Below are positions 1 through 7,786 of a stretch of DNA of 34,707 nt, one piece after another; the stretch's first letter is position 1, and each line of letters starts with the position of its first letter. Below the pieces are notes generated by a model, which worked only from the letters and a program-made list of their open reading frames with translations, was not told the origin of the DNA and did no database searches. A program made the position numbers and the translations under genes. Source of the DNA: Paracoccaceae bacterium. GTDB taxonomy: Bacteria; Pseudomonadota; Alphaproteobacteria; Rhodobacterales; Rhodobacteraceae. The stretch spans positions 1 through 34,707 of the forward strand of contig JABXIA010000101.1 in assembly GCA_013373325.1 (NCBI GenBank). The letters run 5' to 3'.

Positions 1-54
1 CTGCACGACGCCGCGCATGACGTGCGCCACGCAACCGGCTTCCCCTGCCACTAA
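1..54 (+). CDS. cbtB: CbtB cobalt transporter subunit, C-terminal end (partial)
   Basis: Frame 1 from the window edge reads 17 residues ending HDVRHATGFPCH and a TAA stop. A short membrane protein ending in a His/Cys-containing tail of this form is typical of CbtB, the small partner of CbtA in the predicted cobalt transporter linked to B12 synthesis. Only the tail is visible; the membrane helix and any upstream cobalamin riboswitch lie outside the window. The stop codon is 4 bases before the preferred cbtA start, so the two are probably co-translated. The call rests on the tail motif and the cbtA neighbour. Confidence 0.8.
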   Translation: MHDAAHDVRHATGFPCH

Positions 55-58
55 GGCC

Positions 59-757
59 ATGTTCAGTCGCATTCTGACCAGCGGCCTGTTCGCTGGTGCT
101 GCAGCAGGGCTGATTACCGCCCTGCTGCAGCTGTATTTCGTACAGCCCGTGCTGCTCCACGCCGAACTCTACGAGGGTGGCGAGCTGGTGCATTTCGGCG
201 CTGCCCCCGTAACCGCTCATCCCGACCTGCCCGGCCTGTTCGCCGAGCCGGTGCGCGATGGCCTCAGCATCATCTTCACCATGCTGACCTACACCGGCTA
301 TGCGCTGGTGATGGCGGCGCTGATGTCGGTGGCCGAACGCCAGGGCCATGAGATCAATGCACGCACCGGCCTGATGTGGGGCCTGGCGGGGTTCATCACC
401 TTCCACTTCGCGCCCGGCCTGTCGCTGGCGCCCGAGGTGCCGGGTGTTGCCGCCGCCGACGTGAGCGCGCGCCAGATCTGGTGGACCGTCACCGTGGCCG
501 CCGCAGGCGTTGCCATGTGGCTGATTGCCTTTGGCGGCAATCTGGTCAGCATCCTGATCGCGGCTCTGCTGCTTATGGGGCCGCATATCATCGGCGCGCC
601 CGAGCCCGACAGCTTCTCCGGCCCGGTTCCAACCGAGATCGGCGCCCTTTTTGCCGCCCGCGCGTTCGGTGTCGGCATGGCTGCCTGGGTTCTGCTGGGC
701 AGCTTTGCCGGTTACTTCTGGCAGGCAGAAGGCAAGCGCGCGGAAGCCGCAGCCTGA
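59..757 (+). CDS. cbtA: CbtA family cobalt transporter, membrane subunit
   Basis: This is a 232-residue polytopic membrane protein of the CbtA family, the predicted cobalt permease found beside CbtB and B12 genes. About five hydrophobic segments are visible, roughly at residues 5-25, 67-90, 101-120, 137-180 and 205-225. The first begins MFSRILTSGLFAG, the usual CbtA opening. A longer reading frame starts at 17, but its extra 14 residues lie inside the cbtB coding end and do not look like a CbtA N-terminus, so the ATG at 59 is preferred. The gene follows cbtB by 4 bases and precedes a His-rich periplasmic protein and cobF, which supports a role in cobalt supply for corrin synthesis. Transport activity is inferred from the family. 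Confidence 0.85.
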   Translation: MFSRILTSGLFAGAAAGLITALLQLYFVQPVLLHAELYEGGELVHFGAAPVTAHPDLPGLFAEPVRDGLSIIFTMLTYTGYALVMAALMSVAERQGHEINARTGLMWGLAGFITFHFAPGLSLAPEVPGVAAADVSARQIWWTVTVAAAGVAMWLIAFGGNLVSILIAALLLMGPHIIGAPEPDSFSGPVPTEIGALFAARAFGVGMAAWVLLGSFAGYFWQAEGKRAEAAA

Positions 758-774
758 CCCCGCTCCCTGCTCCT

Positions 775-810
775 CCCCGCCGGCCGCATCCGGCGGGGAA
801 TTTCTTTCTT
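775..810 (+). terminator. GC-rich stem-loop with T-rich tail between cbtA and the His-rich gene
   Basis: CCCCGCCGG (775-783) and CCGGCGGGG (790-798) form a perfect 9-bp stem around a 6-base loop, followed by AATTTCTTTCTT. It looks like an intrinsic terminator or attenuator, but lies only 15 bases before the next start codon in the same orientation. It may lower downstream expression rather than end the operon, or stabilise the upstream message. Confidence 0.6.
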
Positions 811-824
811 CAGAGGATGAACAG

Positions 825-1325
825 ATGTCCCGCTCTCTTGCGCTGTTTGCGATCGGCCTGGTGTTCGGCGGCGGTGCCGGTTTCGTAATTGCGGCCGGCA
901 ACGGCATTACCTTCGACGGCCATGACCATGGCGACCCCACGCACCACGGCGGCGGTCACGGCGAAATGGCGTCTCATGACCATTCCCAAAGCGTCAGCCT
1001 GGCTGCAGGCCCGGATGCGCCCGGCGTTGCCATTCAGCTGCACAAGGATCCGATGGCGGGCTGGAACTTGCAGGTGACACCGCAGAATTTCCGCTTTGCC
1101 CCGCAGAATGCCTCTGCCGCAGACGTTGACGGCGAAGGCCATGCGCATGTCTATGTGAACGGAGAGAAGCTTGCCCGGCTTTATGCCAACTGGATGCATA
1201 TCCCTGCTCTGCCCGAAGGAGCTGAGGTGAAGGTCTCTCTCAACACCAACAGCCACAGCGCGCTGCTGGTGGAAGGCCAGCCGGTGGAAGCGACGATCAC
1301 CGCTCCCGCGGGCGAGGGCTCCTGA
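825..1325 (+). CDS. His-rich membrane-anchored or periplasmic protein in the cobalt/B12 block
   Basis: I do not recognise a named family. The 166-residue product has an N-terminal hydrophobic segment (residues 4-24, signal anchor or signal peptide), then a His-rich stretch with His at 33, 35, 40, 41, 45, 51 and 53. A compact C-terminal domain (about 68-160) includes the HAHVYVNGEK segment and further His at 106, 108, 125 and 144. The start is the ATG at 825, preceded by AGAGGA at 812-817; the longer open frame upstream runs through cbtA in another frame and is rejected. The position between cbtA and cobF, together with the metal-ligand-rich stretch, suggests that it binds cobalt or a similar metal in the periplasm and hands it to CbtAB. 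This role is inference. Confidence 0.7.
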   Translation: MSRSLALFAIGLVFGGGAGFVIAAGNGITFDGHDHGDPTHHGGGHGEMASHDHSQSVSLAAGPDAPGVAIQLHKDPMAGWNLQVTPQNFRFAPQNASAADVDGEGHAHVYVNGEKLARLYANWMHIPALPEGAEVKVSLNTNSHSALLVEGQPVEATITAPAGEGS

Positions 1326-1355
1326 GCCGTTATTCCCGGCTTGCAAGACAAATTG

Positions 1356-1380
1356 CACGGCCCCATAGAGGGCCGTGTTC
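1356..1380 (+). terminator. Stem-loop before cobF
   Basis: CACGGCCC (1356-1363) and GGGCCGTG (1370-1377) form a perfect 8-bp stem with loop CATAGA, followed by TTCTC. It resembles an intrinsic terminator after the His-rich gene, but its tail is short and cobF starts only 20 bases later, so it is probably leaky or an mRNA processing or stability element. Confidence 0.5.
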
Positions 1381-1399
1381 TCATGTGAAAGGCCCCGCC

Positions 1400-2152
1400 A
1401 TGATTGAGCTTTCCCTAATCGGCATCGGCACCGGCAACCCGCAGCACATGACGCTGCAGGCGATCGAGGCGCTGAATGCGCAGGATTTGATCCTGATCCC
1501 CAACAAAGGCGCGGGCAAGGACGACCTGGCGGGGCTCAGGCGCGAGATCTGCAACCAGGCGATCCGGGGCGATGGCCCGAAGATTGTGGAATTTGCCCTG
1601 CCAGTGCGCGACGAAGCTACCCAGAGCTACCGCAAGCGGGTGGATGACTGGCACGACGCCATCGCGGAAATCTGGTGGCAGAACGTCACCGAGAACCTGC
1701 CAGAGGGCGGCAAGGCCGGGTTCCTGGTCTGGGGCGACCCGTCGCTTTATGACAGCACAATTCGGATCGCAGAGCGGCTGCAGAAACTAGCCGAAATCAA
1801 GCTGACGGTGATCCCGGGCATCACCTCGATCCAGGCGCTGACAGCGGCGCATGCCATCCCCGTCAACGAAATAGGCGCGCCCTTCACCATCACCACCGGA
1901 CGCCAACTGCGCGTAAACGGCTGGCCGGACAGTGCTGATACGCTGGTGATCATGCTGGACGGGGAATGTTCCTTCCAGGCGGTTGAGCCGCAAGGCGTGG
2001 AGATCTTCTGGACCGCCTATGCCGGGATGGAAAACCAGATTTCCATCGCAGGCCCTCTGGCAGAGGTGGCCGGGCGGATCATCGAAACCCGTGCAACTGC
2101 ACGGGCGGAGCACGGGTGGATCATGGATATCTACCTGCTGCGGCGAGCATGA
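1400..2152 (+). CDS. cobF: Precorrin-6A synthase (deacetylating) CobF
   Basis: CobF uses S-adenosylmethionine to methylate C-1 of precorrin-5 with release of the acetyl unit, giving precorrin-6A in the aerobic cobalamin pathway. The 250-residue length fits CobF. Visible SAM/tetrapyrrole methylase features are GIGTGNPQH near residues 8-16, a WGDPSLYDS loop near 110-118 and a VIPGITS segment in the middle. The ATG at 1400 follows AAAGG at 1388-1392 with good spacing; the GTG at 1385 would add five residues and has no ribosome site. It is the only corrin-ring enzyme in the window; the lower-ligand genes cobT and cobS lie 24 kb away. It converges on the LacI gene with a 39-bp gap and no clear terminator. 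Confidence 0.9.
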   Translation: MIELSLIGIGTGNPQHMTLQAIEALNAQDLILIPNKGAGKDDLAGLRREICNQAIRGDGPKIVEFALPVRDEATQSYRKRVDDWHDAIAEIWWQNVTENLPEGGKAGFLVWGDPSLYDSTIRIAERLQKLAEIKLTVIPGITSIQALTAAHAIPVNEIGAPFTITTGRQLRVNGWPDSADTLVIMLDGECSFQAVEPQGVEIFWTAYAGMENQISIAGPLAEVAGRIIETRATARAEHGWIMDIYLLRRA

Positions 2153-2191
2153 AGCGGGCTGCAACCAGGCAGGTTTGCTGCTGATTTGCGG

Positions 2192-3217
2192 TCAGGCAGC
2201 CGGACATGTCGTTCCCCGGACGACGCGTTCCAGCCCGCAGCACAGCCTGAACTGCTCGCGCGTGTCAGACGTGATGTATTCTGTAAACCGCTGCCCGGCG
2301 AGCGATCCGATGGTTTCGGCCGGGATGCGGATGGTGGTCAGCCCGGGTTCGATATCCGCTGATCCCTTGAAATCGCCGATCCCAATGATCGACACGTCCC
2401 CGGGCACCCGCAGACCGCATTTTTGCGCACCGTAAAGAGCGCCTTGGGCGATCACATCATTGCCGCACAACAGGGCTGACGGCCGGGCGCCCCCTGAGAA
2501 CAGCCTGATCGCCGCCTGCTTGGCCTGCGCCACGCTGTAAGGGGCCTCAGACATGCGGTGTTCCGGCACAGACACCCCCTTTTCCCGCAGTGCCTCCAAC
2601 ACCGAGTTCAACCTGTACTGCGCCCGGTCATTCCCGCGGGTATCGGGAAAAATCAGGCCGATATCCCGGTGCCCCAGCTCCAGCAGGTGCTCCGCCGCCA
2701 TCCTGCCGGCCAGACGGTTATCTGCGCCGACACAGGGCAGCTCAGATTCCTCTTCATAGTTCCAGATCGCCATCGCAGGTGTTTCCTGCTGTGCAATCAG
2801 CCGGGACGTGGCTGCCGAATGCTCCAGTCCGATCAGCGCCACACCATCCACCCGGTGCTCCATCAGCTTACGCACCATCTCGTATTCGCGGTCCAGATCA
2901 TAGCCGTGCGACGCCAGCAGCAGAGTGAACCCGGCCTGGTCGATGGCGTCTGAGAAAGCCTGTATCACCTCGGCAAAAATCGCGTGGTTGATGGTGGGCA
3001 CCACCAGCCCGATGGTGCCGGAGCGCTTGCCGTGCATCATCTGCGCCGCGCGGTTCCTGACATAGCCTAGTTTCTGCACCGCGCGGTTGATCTTCTTGCG
3101 AGTCGCCGGGCTCACCAGATCGGGATGATTGAAGGTGCGCGACACCGTGGAGGGCGACACTTTGGCAGCCTTTGCCACAGCCACGATATCCACATTACCC
3201 TTTTGATTTGGCGCCAT
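2192..3217 (-). CDS. LacI family transcriptional regulator (SauR-like)
   Basis: The 341-residue protein has the LacI layout: an N-terminal helix-turn-helix at about residues 9-30 (including VSPSTVSRTFN), the hinge helix region around 50-60, then a periplasmic-binding-protein-like effector domain starting IGLVVPTINHAIF. A strong ribosome site (GGAGGAGGGGAG) precedes the ATG at 3217. It is divergent from the tctA-tctB-tctC-sauS-sauT operon with a 113-bp gap holding LacI-type palindromes, so it is the likely local regulator. In Cupriavidus necator the sulfoacetate operon is likewise preceded by a divergent regulator, sauR. The inducer cannot be read from the sequence; sulfoacetate or its CoA ester is inferred from context. 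Confidence 0.9.
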   Translation of the reverse strand: MAPNQKGNVDIVAVAKAAKVSPSTVSRTFNHPDLVSPATRKKINRAVQKLGYVRNRAAQMMHGKRSGTIGLVVPTINHAIFAEVIQAFSDAIDQAGFTLLLASHGYDLDREYEMVRKLMEHRVDGVALIGLEHSAATSRLIAQQETPAMAIWNYEEESELPCVGADNRLAGRMAAEHLLELGHRDIGLIFPDTRGNDRAQYRLNSVLEALREKGVSVPEHRMSEAPYSVAQAKQAAIRLFSGGARPSALLCGNDVIAQGALYGAQKCGLRVPGDVSIIGIGDFKGSADIEPGLTTIRIPAETIGSLAGQRFTEYITSDTREQFRLCCGLERVVRGTTCPAA

Positions 3218-3243
3218 AATCTCCCCTCCTCCGGCAAGATTTA

Positions 3244-3257
3244 TGAAAACGTTTGCA
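3244..3257. promoter_or_regulatory. Candidate LacI-family operator 1
   Basis: TGAAAACGTTTGCA is a 14-bp near-perfect palindrome (one mismatch) with a central CG, the usual form of LacI/GalR-family operators. It lies 27 bp upstream of the regulator start and overlaps the -35 hexamer (TTGCAA, 3253-3258) of a possible promoter for the transporter operon, whose -10 would be TAACTT at 3275-3280 with a 16-bp spacer. Binding here would block transcription of the operon and could also affect the regulator gene. Confidence 0.6.
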
Positions 3258-3281
3258 ATACTATTTTCATGGCCTAACTTG

Positions 3282-3295
3282 TTTTGTCAACAAAA
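3282..3295. promoter_or_regulatory. Candidate regulatory inverted repeat 2
   Basis: TTTTGTCAACAAAA is an inverted repeat (TTTTGT / ACAAAA around a central CA). It lies immediately downstream of the candidate -10 box, so it would cover the start-of-transcription region of the transporter operon. Its half-sites differ from those of the first palindrome, so it may serve another protein or be an auxiliary site. Confidence 0.35.
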
Positions 3296-3330
3296 GCAAA
3301 AGCGCGATCAGCCGGGTTGGGAGGCCCTGA

Positions 3331-4842
3331 ATGGAGTTCATTTATTACTTCGGAGACGTGTTCTCGCCGCTGTCATTCCTGCTGCTCCTGGGCGGTACCA
3401 TCGGCGGGCTGATCCTGGGGGCAACTCCGGGGCTTTCCCCGACGATGGCAGTGGCGCTGCTGATCCCCTTCACCTTCCACCTGGAGGCGGTTCAGGGCCT
3501 GATCCTTTTGGGGGCGGCCTATACATCCACCGTAGCGGGGGGCGCGGTGAGTGCGATCCTGCTGAAGATTCCCGGCGCGCCCGCCAATATCGCCACCACG
3601 CTGGACGGCCACAAGATGGCCAAGCAGGGCCAGGGTGCCAAGGCGCTGCAACTGTCCTTCCTCGCCTCTGCCGCGGGCGGCATCTTCGGCGTGCTCCTGC
3701 TGATTTTCCTGACCCCGCTGCTGGCTGAGTGGGCTCTGGCTTTCGGCCCCTCGCACCTGTTCTGGCTGGCAATCCTGGGCGTCACCGTGATCGGCTCGTT
3801 GGATTCGGCCTCTGTCGTGAAGGGGCTGCTGTCGGGTTGCATCGGGTTGTGGCTGGCGACCATCGGCTTTGACGACATCATGGGTGCCCAGCGCTTTATC
3901 TTCCACCCGTCACTGGGCGGCGGCATCAACATAATTGCAGCCCTCATCGGCCTGTTTGCCATCCCGCAGGTGCTGACCATGTTTGCCAAGGGCCGCCGCA
4001 CGGAGGGCGCCGAAGTGATCGAGGTGCAGAAACATTCCGTCCTCGACGCCACCCGTGAACTGCTGCGCCGCCCACGCGCGCTTGGCATCGGCACCATCAC
4101 CGGCTCCGTCATCGGACTGATCCCCGGCGTCGGCGGCCAGATCGCCGGGCTCGTGGCCTATGACCAGACCAAGAAGTTTTCTTCCGAGAAGGAGAAATTC
4201 GGCAAGGGCCACAGCGAAGGCGTGATCGCCGCAGAGGCCGCCAACAACGCCATGGTCGGCCCGTCGCTGGTGCCGCTCTTGACGCTTTCGATCCCCGGCA
4301 GCCCCACCGCCGCGGTGCTGTTGGGCGGGTTGCTGATCCACGGCATTTTCCCCGGCTCCGATCTGTTCGACAATCACCCGGATGTGGCCTGGACCTTCAT
4401 CAACTCGATGCTGGTCGGCCAGGTCCTGATGTGCCTCTTCGGCCTCTATGTCGCAGGCCTCGCCGCCCGCGTTGCCCAGGTGCCGCAATCGGTGATGGCT
4501 GCCATCGTGCTGGCCCTTTCAGTCTTCGGGGCCTACTCGGTGCAAAGCTCCATGGGCGACGTCTATGTCATGGCCTGCCTCGGCATTGGCATGTATTTTC
4601 TGGAACGTTTCGGCTTTTCCGCCGCGCCGCTGGTGCTGGGTCTGATCCTGGGCCCGATTGCCGAGGCGAACTTCATCCAGGGCGGCATGATCGCCGACGC
4701 CACCGTTGGCAAGGCCAGCTACTTCCTGTCCGGCGGGCTGAACATCTTCCTGATCGCCGTGGTCGTCGCCTCTGTCGCCTACTCGGCCTGGATGGAGCTC
4801 CGGACCCGCCGTTACACCACCAAAGAGGAGGCGCAGGCATGA
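3331..4842 (+). CDS. Tripartite tricarboxylate transporter, large permease TctA (sau-type operon)
   Basis: TctA is the large inner-membrane permease of tripartite tricarboxylate transporters, secondary carriers fed by a periplasmic binding protein. The 503-residue product is hydrophobic throughout and shows the two related family motifs, ATPGLSPTMA (residues 31-40) and an internal GLIPGVGGQIAG, marking the two homologous halves. GGGAGG lies just before the ATG at 3331. The stop overlaps the tctB start (ATGA at 4839-4842), indicating translational coupling. It heads an operon with tctB, tctC and two CoA-dependent enzymes, so its substrate is probably the acid these enzymes activate rather than citrate. 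That substrate call is inference. Confidence 0.92.
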   Translation: MEFIYYFGDVFSPLSFLLLLGGTIGGLILGATPGLSPTMAVALLIPFTFHLEAVQGLILLGAAYTSTVAGGAVSAILLKIPGAPANIATTLDGHKMAKQGQGAKALQLSFLASAAGGIFGVLLLIFLTPLLAEWALAFGPSHLFWLAILGVTVIGSLDSASVVKGLLSGCIGLWLATIGFDDIMGAQRFIFHPSLGGGINIIAALIGLFAIPQVLTMFAKGRRTEGAEVIEVQKHSVLDATRELLRRPRALGIGTITGSVIGLIPGVGGQIAGLVAYDQTKKFSSEKEKFGKGHSEGVIAAEAANNAMVGPSLVPLLTLSIPGSPTAAVLLGGLLIHGIFPGSDLFDNHPDVAWTFINSMLVGQVLMCLFGLYVAGLAARVAQVPQSVMAAIVLALSVFGAYSVQSSMGDVYVMACLGIGMYFLERFGFSAAPLVLGLILGPIAEANFIQGGMIADATVGKASYFLSGGLNIFLIAVVVASVAYSAWMELRTRRYTTKEEAQA

Positions 4843-5294
4843 ACCGGTCTCAGCACATCCTTGGCTCTGGCCTTGTGTTCGCAGTCGGCATCTGGGTCGC
4901 CTGGGTCAGCTATACACAACAGCCTGCCGAGGCCTTCCTGTTCCCGCGCCTGATCGCATCGGTGTTCGTGGTGCTGGCAGGCTGGACCTTCGGCAAGGCA
5001 GTAATGGGACTCAGCAAAGTCGGCTCGGGCATCTCACGCACCATGTTCCTGAACATGGTGCCGGGGCTGGCTGTGATGCTGGTCTATGTTTTCTGGGCCG
5101 CCAAGGCGCTGGGGTTCTACACCGCCACCGCCATCGGCTTTTTCATCCTGCTGTCGCTCTACGATCCCGCGCCGCATTCCGAAGGCAAAACCTGGCTCCG
5201 GCGCGCGCTGATCACCGCGGTGTTCGTGGCGGTGATGTACGGCCTCTTTGCCAAGCTGCTGAGCGTCTACACGCCGCGTGAAATTCTGTTCTGA
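4839..5294 (+). CDS. Tripartite tricarboxylate transporter, small permease TctB (sau-type operon)
   Basis: TctB is the small, poorly conserved membrane subunit that pairs with TctA. The product has 151 residues and about four hydrophobic segments, near residues 8-26, 36-56, 70-110 and 122-145, with an acid/proline loop near 113-118. The ATG at 4839 overlaps the tctA stop; the much longer open frame upstream is only the tctA shadow. The tctC start follows after 40 bases. Assignment is by position and membrane pattern as much as by sequence. Confidence 0.88.
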   Translation: MNRSQHILGSGLVFAVGIWVAWVSYTQQPAEAFLFPRLIASVFVVLAGWTFGKAVMGLSKVGSGISRTMFLNMVPGLAVMLVYVFWAAKALGFYTATAIGFFILLSLYDPAPHSEGKTWLRRALITAVFVAVMYGLFAKLLSVYTPREILF

Positions 5295-5334
5295 TCGCCA
5301 AAACCGGTCCGAAACCAATAGGGAGGAGAAGAAA

Positions 5335-6294
5335 ATGAAGAAACTGATTGCAGGCGCGGCCATCGCGCTGATGGGTCTGGCAGGCGCTGCCGTGGCCGAG
5401 GAGTACCCTGACCGCCCCATCATGATGATGGTCTCTTATGGGGCCGGCGGGGCGACCGATTTCCAGGCCCGGATCGTTACCATGACCGCGGGCAACGAAG
5501 ATGCGCTGGGAATGCCCATCGCCATCATCAACAAGCCCGGCGCCGGCGGCCGTGTCGGCTGGAACTGGTTTGCCACCCAGGCCGATGCGGACGGATACAC
5601 CCTGGCGGCCTACAACGTGCCCCACTTCATCGCCCAGTCGATCAAGGGCGGCGTATCCTATTCCGCAGACAGCTTTGAACCCATCGCCAACTGGGGAGCC
5701 GACCCGGCGGTCTTTGTTGTCGGTGCTGACAGCCCCTTCAATTCTATGGCCGATGTGGTTGCCCATGCCACGGAAAATCCGGGCAAGCTCACCTTCTCCG
5801 GTGCGGGCCTGTTCGTTGGCCACCACATCGCTGCGCTTCAAATTGAAAAGGCTGCAGGCGTGAAGATGGCCTATATCCCGACCAAGGGCGGCGGCGCGGC
5901 GGCAATGAAGGCGGTGATCGCCGGTGAGGTCATGGGCGGCATCAACAACCTGTCCGACGCTTTCCGCGCGCAGGAGGCAGGCAACGTGAAAATCCTGGGC
6001 GTTGCGGATCTGCAGCGCTCTGACTTCCTGCCAGACGTGCCCACCATGCAGGAACAGGGGCTGGACGTTGACAATTCCTCCGTCAACTTCCGCGGTGTGA
6101 TGGTGCCCAAGGACACCCCGCAGGAGGTGATCGACAAACTGGCCGCCACCGTGCCTGAGATGTTCGCCAACCCCCGCGTTGCCAAGAAGATGCAGGCTGG
6201 CGGATCGCCCATGCACATCATGACCCGTGACGAGGTCAAGGCGATGTGGGCTGCCCGTGAACAAACACTGAAAGAGCTTCTGGCCGGGCTCTGA
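5335..6294 (+). CDS. Tripartite tricarboxylate transporter substrate-binding protein TctC (sau-type operon)
   Basis: This is the periplasmic solute-binding protein of the TctABC system. The 319-residue product opens with a clear signal peptide (MKKLIAGAAIALMGLAGAAVA, cleavage likely before EEYPDRP) and carries the family features YPDRPI, NKPGAGGRVGW and FSGAG. GGGAGGA lies 8 bases before the ATG at 5335; the longer frame from 5278 would spoil the signal peptide. The family usually binds carboxylates through main-chain contacts in the two loops; sulfoacetate is suggested here only by the downstream genes. A long stem-loop follows the stop codon. Confidence 0.92.
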   Translation: MKKLIAGAAIALMGLAGAAVAEEYPDRPIMMMVSYGAGGATDFQARIVTMTAGNEDALGMPIAIINKPGAGGRVGWNWFATQADADGYTLAAYNVPHFIAQSIKGGVSYSADSFEPIANWGADPAVFVVGADSPFNSMADVVAHATENPGKLTFSGAGLFVGHHIAALQIEKAAGVKMAYIPTKGGGAAAMKAVIAGEVMGGINNLSDAFRAQEAGNVKILGVADLQRSDFLPDVPTMQEQGLDVDNSSVNFRGVMVPKDTPQEVIDKLAATVPEMFANPRVAKKMQAGGSPMHIMTRDEVKAMWAAREQTLKELLAGL

Positions 6295-6312
6295 CCCCAG
6301 CCGGATCTCCTA

Positions 6313-6343
6313 CGGGGCGCGCGCCGCCGCAGCGTGCGTCCCG
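6313..6343 (+). promoter_or_regulatory. Long GC-rich RNA stem-loop between tctC and sauS
   Basis: CGGGGCGCGCGC (6313-6324) pairs with GCGTGCGTCCCG (6332-6343) as a 12-bp stem with two G-U pairs and a 7-base loop. No T-run follows (GCAAAAATATC), so it is not a classical terminator. It lies in the 70-base gap between tctC and sauS and could stabilise the 3' end of the transporter message or reduce read-through into the enzymes. A comparable hairpin follows tctC in the other transporter operon of this window. Confidence 0.6.
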
Positions 6344-6364
6344 GCAAAAATATCGAGGTAAGAT

Positions 6365-7786
6365 ATGAACGCTCAGGACGCACTCGCCTCCGGCACCGCC
6401 GAGGTGGAACAGATCATGGTGCGCGCCCGCACCGCCCAACGGGGTTTTGAAGCCAAGGGAAGCCAAGCGCTTTATGACAAGGCAGCTCTGGCGGCAGGCT
6501 GGGCCATCATGGAACCCGCCCGCAACCGCGCCCTGGCAGAGCTGGCGGTGGAAACCACCGGCCTCGGCAATGTGGCGGACAAGATCACCAAGAACCACCG
6601 CAAGACGCTGGGACTGCTGCGCGACATTGCAGGTGTCCAAACCCACGGCATCATCAGCGACGACCCGGCATCCGGCATCACCGAGATCATGCGTCCCATC
6701 GGCGTGATCGGGGCCGTTGTCCCCTCGACCAACCCGGCGGCGACGCCTGCCAACAACATCATCAACGCGCTGAAGGGCGGCAATGCCATCGTGGTGGCCC
6801 CCTCGCCCAAAGGCGTCGCCTCCTGCGAGCTGCTGCTTTCCTATATCCACGCCGAATTTGCCAAGCTCGGCTTGGATCCGGATCTGGTGCAGATGATCCC
6901 TGCCCCCGGCTCCAAGGCCAAGACCCAGGCGCTGATGGAAGCCGCCGACCGGGTGATCTGCACCGGCAGCCAGAACAATGTCCACCGCGCCCAGTCCTGC
7001 GGCACCCCCGCCGTGGCCGTGGGCGTCGGCAATGTGACCGTGATCGTGGATGAAACCGCAGACCTTGCAGATGCGGCGGCCAAGATCACCGCCTCCAAGT
7101 GTTTTGACAATGCAACCTCCTGCTCGTCCGAGAATGCAGTGGTTGTGGTGGATGCCATCTATGACCAGTTCATCGCCGCCTTGGCCCGCGAAGGCGGAGC
7201 ACTGGTGCCGGAGGCAGGCGCCGCTGGCATCATCACCAAGCTGTGGCCGGACGGCCATTTGAACCGCAAAGTCATCGCCCAGGACGCAGATAGAATGCTG
7301 GCCGCGCTGGATATGGCGGGCAAGGTCCCGGACGGCACCAGGTTTCTGGCGGTGGAGACCAAGGGCATCGGTCCGGATCACCCGCTGAGCGGGGAAAAGC
7401 TGAGCCGCATCCTCGCCGTCTACCGGGCCGCGGATTACGTAGATGCCAAGGCCATCGCCACCTGTATCCTTACGTATCAAGGGGCCGGGCATTCCATCGG
7501 TATTCACACCGCCCGGGATGAGCGCGCACTTCAAATGGGCCACGACATGCCCACCTGCCGGGTGATCGTCAACCAGGCCCATACCTTCGCCACCGGCGGT
7601 GCCTTCACCAATGGGATGCCGTTTTCGCTGTCGATGGGCTGCGGCAGCTGGGGTGGCAATTCGATCGACACCAACCTCAACTGGCGGCACTTCGTGCAAA
7701 CCACCAAGATCGTGCGCGAAATTCCCGCCCGCGAGCCTGCGCTGGAAGACATCTTTGGCAGCTACTGGGCGGAGGCGGGCCAATGA
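6365..7786 (+). CDS. sauS: CoA-acylating aldehyde dehydrogenase, probable sulfoacetaldehyde dehydrogenase SauS
   Basis: The 473-residue protein belongs to the CoA-acylating aldehyde dehydrogenases (EutE/AdhE-N type). It shows the nucleotide-binding region around PSTNPAATPAN (120-130) and the catalytic-Cys motif FDNATSCSSE with Cys253. In Cupriavidus necator SauS reduces sulfoacetyl-CoA to sulfoacetaldehyde with NADPH. Here the gene is followed by an acyl-CoA ligase overlapping by 4 bases, the same sauS-sauT pairing, and is preceded by a TctABC transporter where Cupriavidus has the MFS carrier SauU. A GAGG site at 6355 precedes the ATG. A different acyl-CoA substrate cannot be excluded; the enzyme class is firm, the substrate moderately so. 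Confidence 0.72.
   Translation: MNAQDALASGTAEVEQIMVRARTAQRGFEAKGSQALYDKAALAAGWAIMEPARNRALAELAVETTGLGNVADKITKNHRKTLGLLRDIAGVQTHGIISDDPASGITEIMRPIGVIGAVVPSTNPAATPANNIINALKGGNAIVVAPSPKGVASCELLLSYIHAEFAKLGLDPDLVQMIPAPGSKAKTQALMEAADRVICTGSQNNVHRAQSCGTPAVAVGVGNVTVIVDETADLADAAAKITASKCFDNATSCSSENAVVVVDAIYDQFIAALAREGGALVPEAGAAGIITKLWPDGHLNRKVIAQDADRMLAALDMAGKVPDGTRFLAVETKGIGPDHPLSGEKLSRILAVYRAADYVDAKAIATCILTYQGAGHSIGIHTARDERALQMGHDMPTCRVIVNQAHTFATGGAFTNGMPFSLSMGCGSWGGNSIDTNLNWRHFVQTTKIVREIPAREPALEDIFGSYWAEAGQ

Noticed and set aside
6236-7783. 515-residue open frame on the minus strand opposite sauS
   Set aside because: It is a high-GC shadow of the sauS gene; its translation is rich in Gly, His, Ala and Arg without family motifs, while the plus strand has clear dehydrogenase motifs.
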